Shown: one piece after another, positions 43,421 through 51,512 of the stretch | How the letters are laid out: the number at the start of each line of letters is the position of its first letter | How positions within the stretch are numbered: the first letter of the stretch is position 1 | Assembly: GCF_014524565.1 (NCBI RefSeq) | Contig: NZ_CP060139.1 | Location: 3,107,501-3,171,500 of the forward strand | DNA length: 64,000 nt | Direction of reading: 5' to 3' | Origin: Croceimicrobium hydrocarbonivorans | GTDB lineage: Bacteria > Bacteroidota > Bacteroidia > Flavobacteriales > Schleiferiaceae | The notes under the pieces: model-generated | What the model saw: only the letters and a program-made list of their open reading frames with translations | Database searches by the model: none | Told to the model about the DNA's origin: nothing | Position numbers and translations under genes: made by a program

Positions 43421-44839
43421 ATGAAAAAAATTGCCACTATTTTAAGTATTGCTGCCGTAGTGGTAGCATGCAACCGTGGAGAGGACTTAAGTTCCAGTGC
43501 CCCGGTTGACAGCACTTCGGCTGGTGTGGTTCATTACAAGCGTAGTGACTTACCAGGAAGTGTAACCGAAATGAACGAAACTTTTAGCATTTCAGCCAAA
43601 GCTTCAGGAACTCAGTTAAACTACACCTACCGTGGTTATGCTAAGCCTGTAGATGCAGACAACACTCCTTTTAACAGTGATGATTTAGCAGCTGCAGCCA
43701 TCTTCGCAGTGGATGATGTAGTTTTTGTTTGCTGGCACACCAATGGAAATGCAGGTAGCCCTTTAAACAATACCAATCCTTATGGAGGTTCTGTTGCGGC
43801 TTACAAGCTTTCTGGAATCGGCCAGTATACCTTTATGGATCGTGTGGATTTCCCAAATCACGATTTCTTTAAAATGGCTGCTCACAAGAATACCAGCACT
43901 GGTAACATCGAAGTATTTGTTGCTGGACAGCGCGACCCAGACAATTCTAAATACTTATTAGCTGGTCACTATGGTGCTACTGTATCTCGTGTTGACTATG
44001 ACTATATCAACGATGAATTCTTTGAGCCCTCTTTCTTAGAATTACCATTACCAGGATATGCTGCTACCGATATTATCGCTGCTAGCAGTAACTACTACGT
44101 ATTAACCGGAAACGGAACTGGTGCCAATAATGGCGGTGGTTTGTACGAAGTGGATCGTACCCTTAACAATGTTAAGAAAGCGGATATCAACAATATCCAT
44201 GATGGTGTTGCTTTGGCAATTAACCCTGCCACTGCAGTTAAACCAGGTCCAGGAAATGCTTATTCTGACCTTTGGGTATTAGACCGTCGTGCTAACAATT
44301 ACCACATCCATAAATTCTTAGGTCTTAGCTCAGATATCAATACCGGTCTTTCTAACTTCTCTTCCTTATCTGCTAGTCACAGTACTTCAGTAGGAACTAT
44401 TTCTCCTATCAACTACGAGCGTGGAGATTTAGTTTGGGCCTTAGGTCCTAACAGCTTCAGTACTGATATGGATTCCTTAATTATTGCTGTAGGTAGCAAT
44501 GGTATTTGGGAAGCAGGTACCGGAGCTGCTGGTATTCACAGCGCTGTTGATTTAGGAGCTTGTACTGGTTTAGCTTATGACTCTGGTTTAGGGGTAATGT
44601 ATTACTCTGCTGGTGAGTCTGGTATGTGGGTATTGGCCATGGGCGAATATGCTAATAATGCTGGTCCATTAGTAAACCTTTATGATATCGTAGGACGTTT
44701 TGTACCTCCTAGCACCGTAGGTGGAATTAGCGGAACCATTCCTTTCAATATTAAAGATATTACCGTTTATCATTCTCGTAACCTGGCCTTGGCCTCTGGG
44801 GATGGCGGCGTGTTCTTCGTTCAGCGTGACAAGAACTAA
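43421..44839 (+). CDS. Paralogous lipoprotein 2 of 4 (beta-propeller-like)
   Basis: The 472-residue product has a lipobox VVAC (cysteine about residue 17). It aligns with gene 1 through YTYRGYA, YTFMDRVDF, VFVAGQRDP, ELPLPGYAATDI, YYVLTGNG, YERGDLVWA, GVMYYSAGESG, RFVPPS and SRNLALASGDGGVFFVQR. The region around residues 240-300 differs most. A terminator and a distinct promoter bound it. The paralogues are similar in length, so there is no truncation. Function unknown; see gene 1. Confidence 0.85.
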   Translation: MKKIATILSIAAVVVACNRGEDLSSSAPVDSTSAGVVHYKRSDLPGSVTEMNETFSISAKASGTQLNYTYRGYAKPVDADNTPFNSDDLAAAAIFAVDDVVFVCWHTNGNAGSPLNNTNPYGGSVAAYKLSGIGQYTFMDRVDFPNHDFFKMAAHKNTSTGNIEVFVAGQRDPDNSKYLLAGHYGATVSRVDYDYINDEFFEPSFLELPLPGYAATDIIAASSNYYVLTGNGTGANNGGGLYEVDRTLNNVKKADINNIHDGVALAINPATAVKPGPGNAYSDLWVLDRRANNYHIHKFLGLSSDINTGLSNFSSLSASHSTSVGTISPINYERGDLVWALGPNSFSTDMDSLIIAVGSNGIWEAGTGAAGIHSAVDLGACTGLAYDSGLGVMYYSAGESGMWVLAMGEYANNAGPLVNLYDIVGRFVPPSTVGGISGTIPFNIKDITVYHSRNLALASGDGGVFFVQRDKN

Positions 44840-44859
44840 TTCGTTTTATAGATAGAGAA

Positions 44860-44888
44860 AAGCCTCCTTCTTAGGGGGCTTTTTTTTT
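44860..44888 (+). terminator. Terminator of lipoprotein gene 2
   Basis: The stem agcctcc pairs with gggggct (one T-G wobble) around a short loop, followed by eight T. Confidence 0.85.
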
Positions 44889-44907
44889 GATATGACCAGG
44901 GTATTAA

Positions 44908-44952
44908 TTGATAGTTTAATTTGATATTCATTACTTTGTAATTCTATTACCC
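44908..44952 (+). promoter_or_regulatory. Promoter and shared leader motif of lipoprotein gene 3
   Basis: TTG (44908-44910), 20 bases, then TTACTTTG (44931-44938, one mismatch to TAnnTTTG). CTATTACCC lies at 44944-44952, five bases before the ATG. Confidence 0.6.
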
Positions 44953-44957
44953 CCAAT

Positions 44958-46361
44958 ATGTTGGACTTTAAAAAAATCTCTGTTTTACTACTGTTTAGCC
45001 TGGCTTTTTCGGCCTGTACACGTGATGTGCCTGAGGATAGCAGTCAAGGTGGCTCTAATCCTGAGCCCAATGATGTAGTAATGAATGGCTATGGTTTTGG
45101 AGACTTACAAGGTCAATTGGTAGCCTTAAATGATACATTCATTCTCAATAACAAAACTGGTTCTGGCCAGTTAGAATATACCTATCGCGCTTATGCGGAG
45201 CCGGTAACTTTTCAATCGGGAGCCAGTACAACTACTCTTTCAGCCACGGCAATCTTCGCGATCCGTGATATGGTATTTGTGACTTGGCATATTCCTTCTG
45301 CTGCTTATGGTGGGGCAATTTGCGCCTATAAGCAGAGTGGAATCGGACGCTACACTTTTACCGATCGGGTAGATTTCCCGGAAGCCGACTATATTGAATT
45401 GAGCGCCAGTGAAAATAGTTCTACCGGCTATTATGAGGTGTTTATGGTTGGACAAAGAGATCCTGATCTTTCCAATTATGTTTTAGAAGGTCATCGTGGC
45501 GCAGTGGTAACTCGTATTGATTATGATTTTGTAAACGATGAGTTTTGGGAACCTTCGGCTAAAGAATTGCCTTTACCTGGAACTTCCGCCAATGATATTG
45601 TAGCTGCTGCCGCGCATTATTATGTAATTACCGGTGATGGAGCTGGAGGTTCGGATGGGGGCCTGTATCAGATCGATCGAAGCATGTCTATGGTAGAAAA
45701 AGCAGATCAATTGAGCATTGATGATGGAATCGCCATTATTACCGATCCTTTAAGTCAATCCGTGAATCCCGGAGTAACTTCCACTGCAGATATCTATACT
45801 TTGGACCGCAGTGGTTCTGATTTTCGCATTAAGCGCGCCTCGCTTAGCTACGATTATGTGAGTGACCAAACTAATTTCAGTAACCTCAGTGTTTATACCG
45901 ATAATACAGCAGGCCCTAGCATCACACCAATTGATGGAGAACGAGGTGATTTAACTTGGGCTCAAGGCTTTGGTGCCGGAGCAAGCAAAACTGATTCTCT
46001 GATGATTGCCGTTGGTTACGAAGGTGTATTTGGAGCTGGAACTTCTGCCGGAGCCAGCTTTACAAGCGCTGTAAATTTTGGACCTTGCCTGGCGACTGAG
46101 TATGATGCAGGTCTTGGAGTATTGTATTATGCCGATGCCAATGACGGGGTTAGGGTAGTGGCGATGGGCAGTTATGCCGCTAATGATGGTAATCTTTCCG
46201 TTTACGATCTGATTGGGAATTTTGTGCCGCCAACCGACACCTTATCAGGAACGGTTTTACCCAGTACTTTTTACATCAAAGAAATCTCCTTATATCGTTC
46301 AAGAAATATCGCTCTGGCAACGGGGGATGCTGGCGTTTACTTCTTGCAGCGAAATAAATAG
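44958..46361 (+). CDS. Paralogous lipoprotein 3 of 4 (beta-propeller-like)
   Basis: The 467-residue product has a lipobox FSAC (cysteine about residue 20). Shared stretches with genes 1 and 2 include YTYRAYAEPVTF, YTFTDRVDF, YEVFMVGQRDP, ELPLPGTSANDI, YYVITGDG, ERGDLTWAQ, GVLYYADAN, NFVPPT and RNIALATGDAGVYFLQR. It is closest to gene 1 by eye. It has its own promoter and terminator. Function unknown. Confidence 0.85.
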   Translation: MLDFKKISVLLLFSLAFSACTRDVPEDSSQGGSNPEPNDVVMNGYGFGDLQGQLVALNDTFILNNKTGSGQLEYTYRAYAEPVTFQSGASTTTLSATAIFAIRDMVFVTWHIPSAAYGGAICAYKQSGIGRYTFTDRVDFPEADYIELSASENSSTGYYEVFMVGQRDPDLSNYVLEGHRGAVVTRIDYDFVNDEFWEPSAKELPLPGTSANDIVAAAAHYYVITGDGAGGSDGGLYQIDRSMSMVEKADQLSIDDGIAIITDPLSQSVNPGVTSTADIYTLDRSGSDFRIKRASLSYDYVSDQTNFSNLSVYTDNTAGPSITPIDGERGDLTWAQGFGAGASKTDSLMIAVGYEGVFGAGTSAGASFTSAVNFGPCLATEYDAGLGVLYYADANDGVRVVAMGSYAANDGNLSVYDLIGNFVPPTDTLSGTVLPSTFYIKEISLYRSRNIALATGDAGVYFLQRNK

Positions 46362-46390
46362 ATAATGTTAGCGGTTCGAACAAACCAGAA

Positions 46391-46418
46391 AAAGGGACGC
46401 CATGCGATCCCTTTTTTT
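46391..46418 (+). terminator. Terminator of lipoprotein gene 3
   Basis: The stem aaaggga (46391-46397) pairs with tcccttt (46408-46414), followed by further T to 46418. Confidence 0.8.
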
Positions 46419-46541
46419 ATGCACTTAATCGAAGAAAATCGACCTTTAATCTATACATCGAATTTATCGCTCAGCTTATCTAAGCTTTAAGCGGTAGGTC
46501 TTGATTTATTTGGAATTTCGTTGGACAGCTTAAAATGGGTA

Positions 46542-46575
46542 TTGTGTAGGGAAAACATACCATTAACAAGATTTG
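46542..46575 (+). promoter_or_regulatory. Weak promoter candidate for lipoprotein gene 4
   Basis: TTG (46542-46544), 23 bases, then AAGATTTG (46568-46575), two mismatches to TAnnTTTG. The box would sit only four bases before the ATG. The CTATTACCC motif is absent here. Confidence 0.3.
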
Positions 46576-46579
46576 TGCA

Positions 46580-47962
46580 ATGAAAAAATTAGTCTATTTC
46601 TTAGCAGCAGGTGCCTTTTTGGCCAGCTGTAATCGCGATGTAAGCTCCTTGCAGGACCCAACGTCGGAAAGTCGTATCGATGTGGTTTCTGGCTCTGCCC
46701 TTACTAATCAATTACGCTCTATGAACGAGTCCTTTACCATTAGTGGTAAGGCCGCTCAAAACTTATCCTACCTCTATACCAACTTCGCCGAAGCGCCAGC
46801 TAACCTGGCCTATACCGAAGAATTAGCAGGTGGAATTGTTACCGGAACTTCTGATTTAGCTCAAGCTACTTCGGTTACCGCAAATGGTGAAATGGTATTC
46901 GTTACCTGGCACCTTGAAGACGCTCGCTATGGCGGCTCTATTTCGGCTTACAAATTGGTTAATGGTACTTATCAGTACACTTCTCGTATTGATTTTGATG
47001 ATACAGATTGGCATGAAGCAGAGGTACATCGCAATACCGGTACCGGTAACTACGAAATCTTTGCCGTAGGTCAACGTAGCCCTTCTACCAGTGGTTATTT
47101 GTTGAACGGTCACCGTGGTGCCGTAGTAGGTAAAATCCTTTACAACTATATCACCGACGAGTTCCAGGGACACGGTACTTATAAAGAATTACCCTTACCA
47201 GGTTATGGTGCTAATGCCATTATTACCTCCGCGGGTAAATACTATATCGTAACTGGAAACGGACAAGGTCAGGTTACCAATGATGCCCGTAGTGGTTTAT
47301 ATGTAACTGATTACAATTTGACCAACGTGTCTGAGTCCATGACTATCACCGACGGTATTTTCGTAGAAGCGGATCCCTTTAACAGCAGCCCCAGCAATGT
47401 GGACTATGCATTATTGGATCGCACTGCGAATGATAAAGTACAGGTTCGTCGTGGTATGAACAGCAGTCAAACTGTATCCAATGCCATGAGCTATACTATC
47501 GACTATATTACTGGCGGTGGGATTCCTTCATTAGCTCTAGAGCGTGGCGGTATGGCTTTCATTCCTTACACCTATTCAGGGACTAATGTGAGCAGCACCG
47601 AATACCTTTTAGCCTTAGGTCAGGAAGGATTATACGGACAGTATTCTGGTCATATCAACAATGCAGTGAACTACTGCTTGGCGGTAACTCATGATCCATC
47701 TGCGCGTGTTATTTATGCTGCGGCTGGTGATGCCGGTTTGAAAGTAGTAGCGGGTCATGGCTTCAATGGCGGAGTATTGATCAATCCTTTTGATTTGGTA
47801 GGTCAATTTGTACCTCCAACCAATGCCTTTATTGCTGGCTTTAATGTGAAGGATGTATCAGTATACTTCTCAGATTATTTGGCCTTAGCAGTAGGTGGTA
47901 CCGACGGAACAGGTGTTAACCCCCGTAAAGGTGGTGTATACTTTGTACGCAAGCTGAACTAA
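46580..47962 (+). CDS. Paralogous lipoprotein 4 of 4, the most divergent copy
   Basis: The 460-residue product has a lipobox LASC (cysteine about residue 17). It shares YEIFAVGQRSP, YLLNGHRGAVV, KELPLPGYGANAI, YYIVTGNGQG, LALERGGMAFIP, QFVPPT and GGVYFVRK with the others, but diverges across the middle and lacks FMDRVDF in full (TSRIDFDDTDW instead). It has no CTATTACCC leader. A strong terminator follows. Being the last and most divergent copy suggests it is either the oldest duplicate or under different selection. Function unknown. Confidence 0.83.
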   Translation: MKKLVYFLAAGAFLASCNRDVSSLQDPTSESRIDVVSGSALTNQLRSMNESFTISGKAAQNLSYLYTNFAEAPANLAYTEELAGGIVTGTSDLAQATSVTANGEMVFVTWHLEDARYGGSISAYKLVNGTYQYTSRIDFDDTDWHEAEVHRNTGTGNYEIFAVGQRSPSTSGYLLNGHRGAVVGKILYNYITDEFQGHGTYKELPLPGYGANAIITSAGKYYIVTGNGQGQVTNDARSGLYVTDYNLTNVSESMTITDGIFVEADPFNSSPSNVDYALLDRTANDKVQVRRGMNSSQTVSNAMSYTIDYITGGGIPSLALERGGMAFIPYTYSGTNVSSTEYLLALGQEGLYGQYSGHINNAVNYCLAVTHDPSARVIYAAAGDAGLKVVAGHGFNGGVLINPFDLVGQFVPPTNAFIAGFNVKDVSVYFSDYLALAVGGTDGTGVNPRKGGVYFVRKLN

Positions 47963-48006
47963 GAAAAGCACAAAAGCATATTCTATAATTAGATTTGGTT
48001 GTTTAG

Positions 48007-48033
48007 GCCCGCAGTTTTCTGCGGGCTTTTTTT
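48007..48033 (+). terminator. Terminator of lipoprotein gene 4
   Basis: A perfect 8-bp stem gcccgcag/ctgcgggc with a TTTT loop (48007-48026), followed by seven T. Confidence 0.9.
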
Positions 48034-48158
48034 GTGCCATACTATGAAAAAGGAGGAAGGGTAAATCAATCTTAAAAACTGCAGTTAGTTTTTGAATACT
48101 TAAAATGTCAGGATATGTACTATCTTAAATAAGCATTTACCCCCACATTACTAATCTC

Positions 48159-48827
48159 TCACTCATATTGTTTTTTTGTAGCAGAGGTCATGAAGTTAAA
48201 AAGCTCTTTTTCGTGAGCAGTGAGATTTGTCCTCATATTTAGATAATTAACTCTTTGTTTAGTTGTTAATTGACGCTCATGCTTGTGGACTTTTCTGATA
48301 AAATTCAAATTCAAATCTCGAAATAACTGGTCTTCTGGAAAGGCATATTTATGACTTTGAAACATGGAAAGTACATACCGATTATAAACTCTTGCTCTTT
48401 GAGCCGTTCTGACATCGACTTTTGAACGATCATCATAATTGTCTGGTTGTCCAACATATCCAATTATTGAGTCCGGATTATCGTCAAGATATATCTTAAT
48501 TAATAAAGCACTTTGTTTTAATATGCAACGAAGACTTATGTAACTTAATTGATAGCCAAGTTCTTTTGACCTTAACTGATACTTCTTAGGATCATTTTTA
48601 CACATTCTCGGATAGTATTTGATCATTGCAAATCCAGGGTAATGGTGCAATTCAATTACATAACCTTTAATAACCTTTCGAGGAGCATGGCTTAGCGTGG
48701 TGCCAATTAAATTGATGGAAAAGCGCTCAACTTGAACCAAACCATATGGAAAGTGAATATCAGAGAGATTGTCATTGTCTCGCTTCTTTTGCTTTCCAAT
48801 TGGTTTTAAAATGAAAATATCAGGCAT
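48159..48827 (-). CDS. Unrecognised basic protein in an AT-rich patch
   Basis: From the ATG at 48827 (MPDIFILKPIGKQKK) the product has 222 residues. A TTG start at 48875 would add 16 codons, but those codons form a terminator-type hairpin, so the ATG is favoured. The protein is basic (many K and R), with the stretches GYVIELHHYPGFAMIKYYP and AQRARVYNRYVLSMFQSHKY, and no signal peptide or membrane helix. I recognise no domain. AT content and codon use differ from neighbours, which suggests acquired DNA. It follows the small gene at 48879 but a hairpin with T7 stands between them, so it depends on read-through or an unseen promoter. Confidence 0.65.
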   Translation of the reverse strand: MPDIFILKPIGKQKKRDNDNLSDIHFPYGLVQVERFSINLIGTTLSHAPRKVIKGYVIELHHYPGFAMIKYYPRMCKNDPKKYQLRSKELGYQLSYISLRCILKQSALLIKIYLDDNPDSIIGYVGQPDNYDDRSKVDVRTAQRARVYNRYVLSMFQSHKYAFPEDQLFRDLNLNFIRKVHKHERQLTTKQRVNYLNMRTNLTAHEKELFNFMTSATKKQYE

Positions 48828-48856
48828 AAAAAAAGGGAAGATTTTAGTCTTCCCTT
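48828..48856 (-). terminator. Hairpin with T7 directly before the gene at 48159
   Basis: A perfect 9-bp stem aagggaaga/tcttccctt (48833-48841, 48848-48856) with a 6-base loop is followed on the minus strand by seven T (48834-48828). The downstream ATG comes immediately after the T run. It looks like a terminator of the small gene at 48879-49049, and may attenuate the next gene. Confidence 0.75.
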
Positions 48857-48878
48857 CAAAAATATCATTTAGCAATGA

Positions 48879-49049
48879 TTAATATGATAGATTCTTGTAG
48901 GCCCCAATGACTAAGTCCTTTTTTGCACTTTTATTTAAATCTCGCCACTCCAGATTTTCAATAAGCTTTTTTAGTGGAGATTTTTCTACACTCTCAATTG
49001 GTGTTGAGCTTAAATCATGGTGTGTTAAATTGCTAGACTTGAATCCCAT
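48879..49049 (-). CDS. Small unrecognised protein (56 residues)
   Basis: The ATG at 49049 (MGFKSSNLTHHDLSSTPIES) gives a 56-residue soluble protein ending DLVIGAYKNLSY. An in-frame TTG at 49091 would add 14 residues, but that codon lies inside the -7 box of the only promoter here, so transcripts cannot include it. It is hydrophilic and helical (PLKKLIENLEWRDLNKSAKKD). No family was recognised. It is followed by a terminator-type hairpin and then by the basic protein gene. The size and the paired layout would fit an antitoxin or regulator, but this is speculation. Confidence 0.65.
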   Translation of the reverse strand: MGFKSSNLTHHDLSSTPIESVEKSPLKKLIENLEWRDLNKSAKKDLVIGAYKNLSY

Positions 49050-49088
49050 GGCATTTTCTACTTTAGAATAGAGTATGATTAGAGAACG

Positions 49089-49118
49089 CAAATGTATTTC
49101 TTTTGTTTTTATTTACAA
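49089..49118 (-). promoter_or_regulatory. Promoter of the small gene at 48879-49049
   Basis: TTG (49118-49116), 19 bases, then TACATTTG (49096-49089): an exact match to the consensus spacing. It excludes the TTG at 49091-49089 as a start codon. Confidence 0.8.
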
Positions 49119-49175
49119 TGAATATTGAAAATAGGGCCAAATACACTAAATGCTGATATAGTCTTTAGTGTATTC

Positions 49176-50468
49176 TTAAATTCTATATCCCAGGGTCAAT
49201 CCCAATGTGATAATCCCCATATAATCTCCCTGAACGCTAAAGCTTTCCTGACGGGTAAGAATAAGGTCGAAACGTGTATAGAGTTTGGGGTTGGCTAGTT
49301 TTTGATAACTGATACCAAAATACTGGTTGTCTAGGCGTACATTTCCTTCCGCCGTAAGGCCATTTGCCACAGATAATAAGCGTTGATCTGGTACTAAACC
49401 ATATCCGGCGGTAAGCTGCAAGAAATCACCTTTACCGCTAAAGAACTTGCGGTACAAGAAATTATAGGTAGTTCCGATACCATTTTGATCGGCAATAATG
49501 AAAGGGCGGAAGGCGGCATATTCGCTTCCCCAATAATAACCTATAGACCCCGTATACATCACCACTTGGTTTAAAAGGAAGTCGAGGTAACGGAACCCTA
49601 ATGAACCTTCAAAATCACTTTTTCCAATCTTACTGTAGTATTCCATTCCAAAGCGGAAACTCGGGAAAATCTGAGAAGGGGAATAACCAATATTGATATA
49701 GCCGTAGGAATTTCGACTAATACGAGGGTAAATATCTACTTCTCCTTGTATACCGAAAGAGGTGAAACTCTGGTTTCGATCGCCATAATTCAGTCGGCCA
49801 ATAATGGCTCCGATTTTCGTTTGACGTCCGTATTGTATAAATCCAAAGTACCAGGGATTATAGGTCTTGGTGAAATAATCTATGGTTCCGCCAATTGCCA
49901 ATCCATCTACAATAAGCTGGTTGAGCAAATAGGTCTTTAACTGCTTCAGCTCATTGTTATCCGGATACTTCTCCAATGCTTCTTCTACGGCATCAAAGGC
50001 ATCGCGCAAATCATTGCTGGTGGTAAGCGACTGTACCTTGCTTACATAGAAGAACTCATTGTTTTTGGGAAAGCGCTTAATGCCATCATCACAGTAAAGA
50101 ATGCAGAGGGCATGTTGCTTGGCAAAGCGTTCATTCTGCACGCGCAATTCATAAATCGCATAGGCATTGGTGTCCTCTACAATTAAATTGCGGATAAGGT
50201 TTCGGGCATTTTGATAGCGTCCGTCCCAAACAAAAGTGCGGGCTTTAAATAGTCGATATTGGTAATTACCAGGATCGTCCAGTAATAAAAGATCCAAGAC
50301 CTTACGAGAGGTTTGATAATCACCCTTAAAGGCTAAATCTCGCGCTTGCGCAAAGGCAGAATCCGGATCAGCCGAGATCATCACTACGGGCGCACTGCTA
50401 GTGTCCTCCTGAGCAAAAAGCCCGGTGGTAAATAGCATTAAACACGCTAAAAGCAATGTCTTCTTCAT
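49176..50468 (-). CDS. YaiO-family outer-membrane beta-barrel protein
   Basis: The 430-residue product starts at 50468 (MKKTLLLACLMLFTTGLFAQ, signal peptide). The N-terminal half is helical and TPR-like (ARDLAFKGDYQTSRKVLDLLL, YRLFKARTFVWDGRYQNARN). The C-terminal 230 residues are a barrel of alternating aromatic strands ending LGLTLGYRI. This layout matches YaiO (TIGR04390). Its role is not settled; some homologues accompany surface polysaccharide systems. A frame extending to 50507 has no signal peptide and is rejected. Confidence 0.85.
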   Translation of the reverse strand: MKKTLLLACLMLFTTGLFAQEDTSSAPVVMISADPDSAFAQARDLAFKGDYQTSRKVLDLLLLDDPGNYQYRLFKARTFVWDGRYQNARNLIRNLIVEDTNAYAIYELRVQNERFAKQHALCILYCDDGIKRFPKNNEFFYVSKVQSLTTSNDLRDAFDAVEEALEKYPDNNELKQLKTYLLNQLIVDGLAIGGTIDYFTKTYNPWYFGFIQYGRQTKIGAIIGRLNYGDRNQSFTSFGIQGEVDIYPRISRNSYGYINIGYSPSQIFPSFRFGMEYYSKIGKSDFEGSLGFRYLDFLLNQVVMYTGSIGYYWGSEYAAFRPFIIADQNGIGTTYNFLYRKFFSGKGDFLQLTAGYGLVPDQRLLSVANGLTAEGNVRLDNQYFGISYQKLANPKLYTRFDLILTRQESFSVQGDYMGIITLGLTLGYRI

Positions 50469-50557
50469 GGCAATCGTTTTGGACCCTAAATATAGATTGC
50501 GCTCCAATCGTAGGCTCAGAGCTTTCGCTCAAAGGCCTAAATCCTTCGTTCAGAGGC

Positions 50558-51511
50558 CTATTTACGGCTAATGGCGCGCTTTGCTGCTTCGTAAATAGCT
50601 TGGGTGCTTAAACCGTATTTCTCCAGTAATTGCTCGGGAGTTCCGCTTTCACCAAAGCTGTCGTTTACGGCTACAAACTCTTGTGGACAAGGGCTATTGC
50701 GTACCAAGGTAGCAGAAAGGCTTTCACCTAATCCGCCGGCCATTTGATGTTCTTCGGCCGAAACTAAAGCACCAGTTTTAGCAGTTGAGCGCAAGAGTGC
50801 CTCTTCGTCCAATGGCTTAATAGTGTGGAAGTTGATTACCTCTGCAGAAATACCTTCAGCTTCTAACATTTCAGCAGCTTCCAAGGCCTTCCAAACCAAA
50901 TGTCCGGTGGCGGCAATGGTTACATCGCTTCCCTCTTGTAAGAATAAGGCTTTACCAATTTCAAACTTTTGGTCTGCAGGAGTAAAGTTGGCCACTTTAG
51001 GACGACCAAAACGCAGGTATACCGGACCATCATGCTCAGCAATTGCGATGGTGGCAGCTTTGGTTTGGTTATAGTCGCATGGATTGATTACAGTCATGCT
51101 GGGAAGCATTTTCATCAAACCGATATCTTCTAAAATTTGGTGGGTAGCACCATCTTCACCCAGGGTAAGACCAGCGTGGCTGGCGCAAATTTTTACATTC
51201 TTACCAGAATAGGCGATAGATTGGCGAATTTGATCGTAAACTCTACCAGTGGAGAAATTGGCAAAAGTTCCGGTAAAAGGAATTTTTCCGCCAATGGTCA
51301 TACCGGCTGCAATCCCCATCATATTAGCCTCGGCAATTCCTACCTGGAAAAAACGGTCGGGGTGATCCTTAGCAAAGGCATCCATTTTAAGTGAGCCGGT
51401 AAGGTCGGCACAAAGGGCAACCACATTGGGATTAGTTTCACCTAATTCACTTAAGCCGGCTCCAAATCCTGAGCGGGTATCTTTAGCTCCCTGGTCAGTG
51501 TACTTTTTCAT
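50558..51511 (-). CDS. Transketolase, C-terminal half
   Basis: This 317-residue protein supplies the pyrimidine-binding and C-terminal domains of a split transketolase, which moves two-carbon units in the pentose-phosphate pathway with TPP. Motifs include [40 protein letters not shown] (with the conserved E that activates TPP), and [15 protein letters not shown]. Its partner is the N-terminal half at 52894. The vWA protein gene lies between the two, one base from each. Function needs both halves. Confidence 0.95.
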   Translation of the reverse strand: MKKYTDQGAKDTRSGFGAGLSELGETNPNVVALCADLTGSLKMDAFAKDHPDRFFQVGIAEANMMGIAAGMTIGGKIPFTGTFANFSTGRVYDQIRQSIAYSGKNVKICASHAGLTLGEDGATHQILEDIGLMKMLPSMTVINPCDYNQTKAATIAIAEHDGPVYLRFGRPKVANFTPADQKFEIGKALFLQEGSDVTIAATGHLVWKALEAAEMLEAEGISAEVINFHTIKPLDEEALLRSTAKTGALVSAEEHQMAGGLGESLSATLVRNSPCPQEFVAVNDSFGESGTPEQLLEKYGLSTQAIYEAAKRAISRK

Positions 51512-51512
51512 C

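Noticed and set aside
41788-47962. SusD-like or polysaccharide utilisation locus
   Set aside because: No SusC/SusD pair or glycoside hydrolase is present, and the four proteins do not have SusD helices.
48828-48875. TTG start giving a 238-residue protein
   Set aside because: The extra 16 codons are the hairpin-T7 terminator; the ATG at 48827 starts a normal-looking protein.
49050-49091. TTG start giving a 70-residue protein
   Set aside because: The TTG is inside the -7 box TACATTTG, so it cannot be on the transcript.
48159-49091. Classical toxin-antitoxin system
   Set aside because: Neither protein shows a known toxin or antitoxin motif; the layout alone is not enough.
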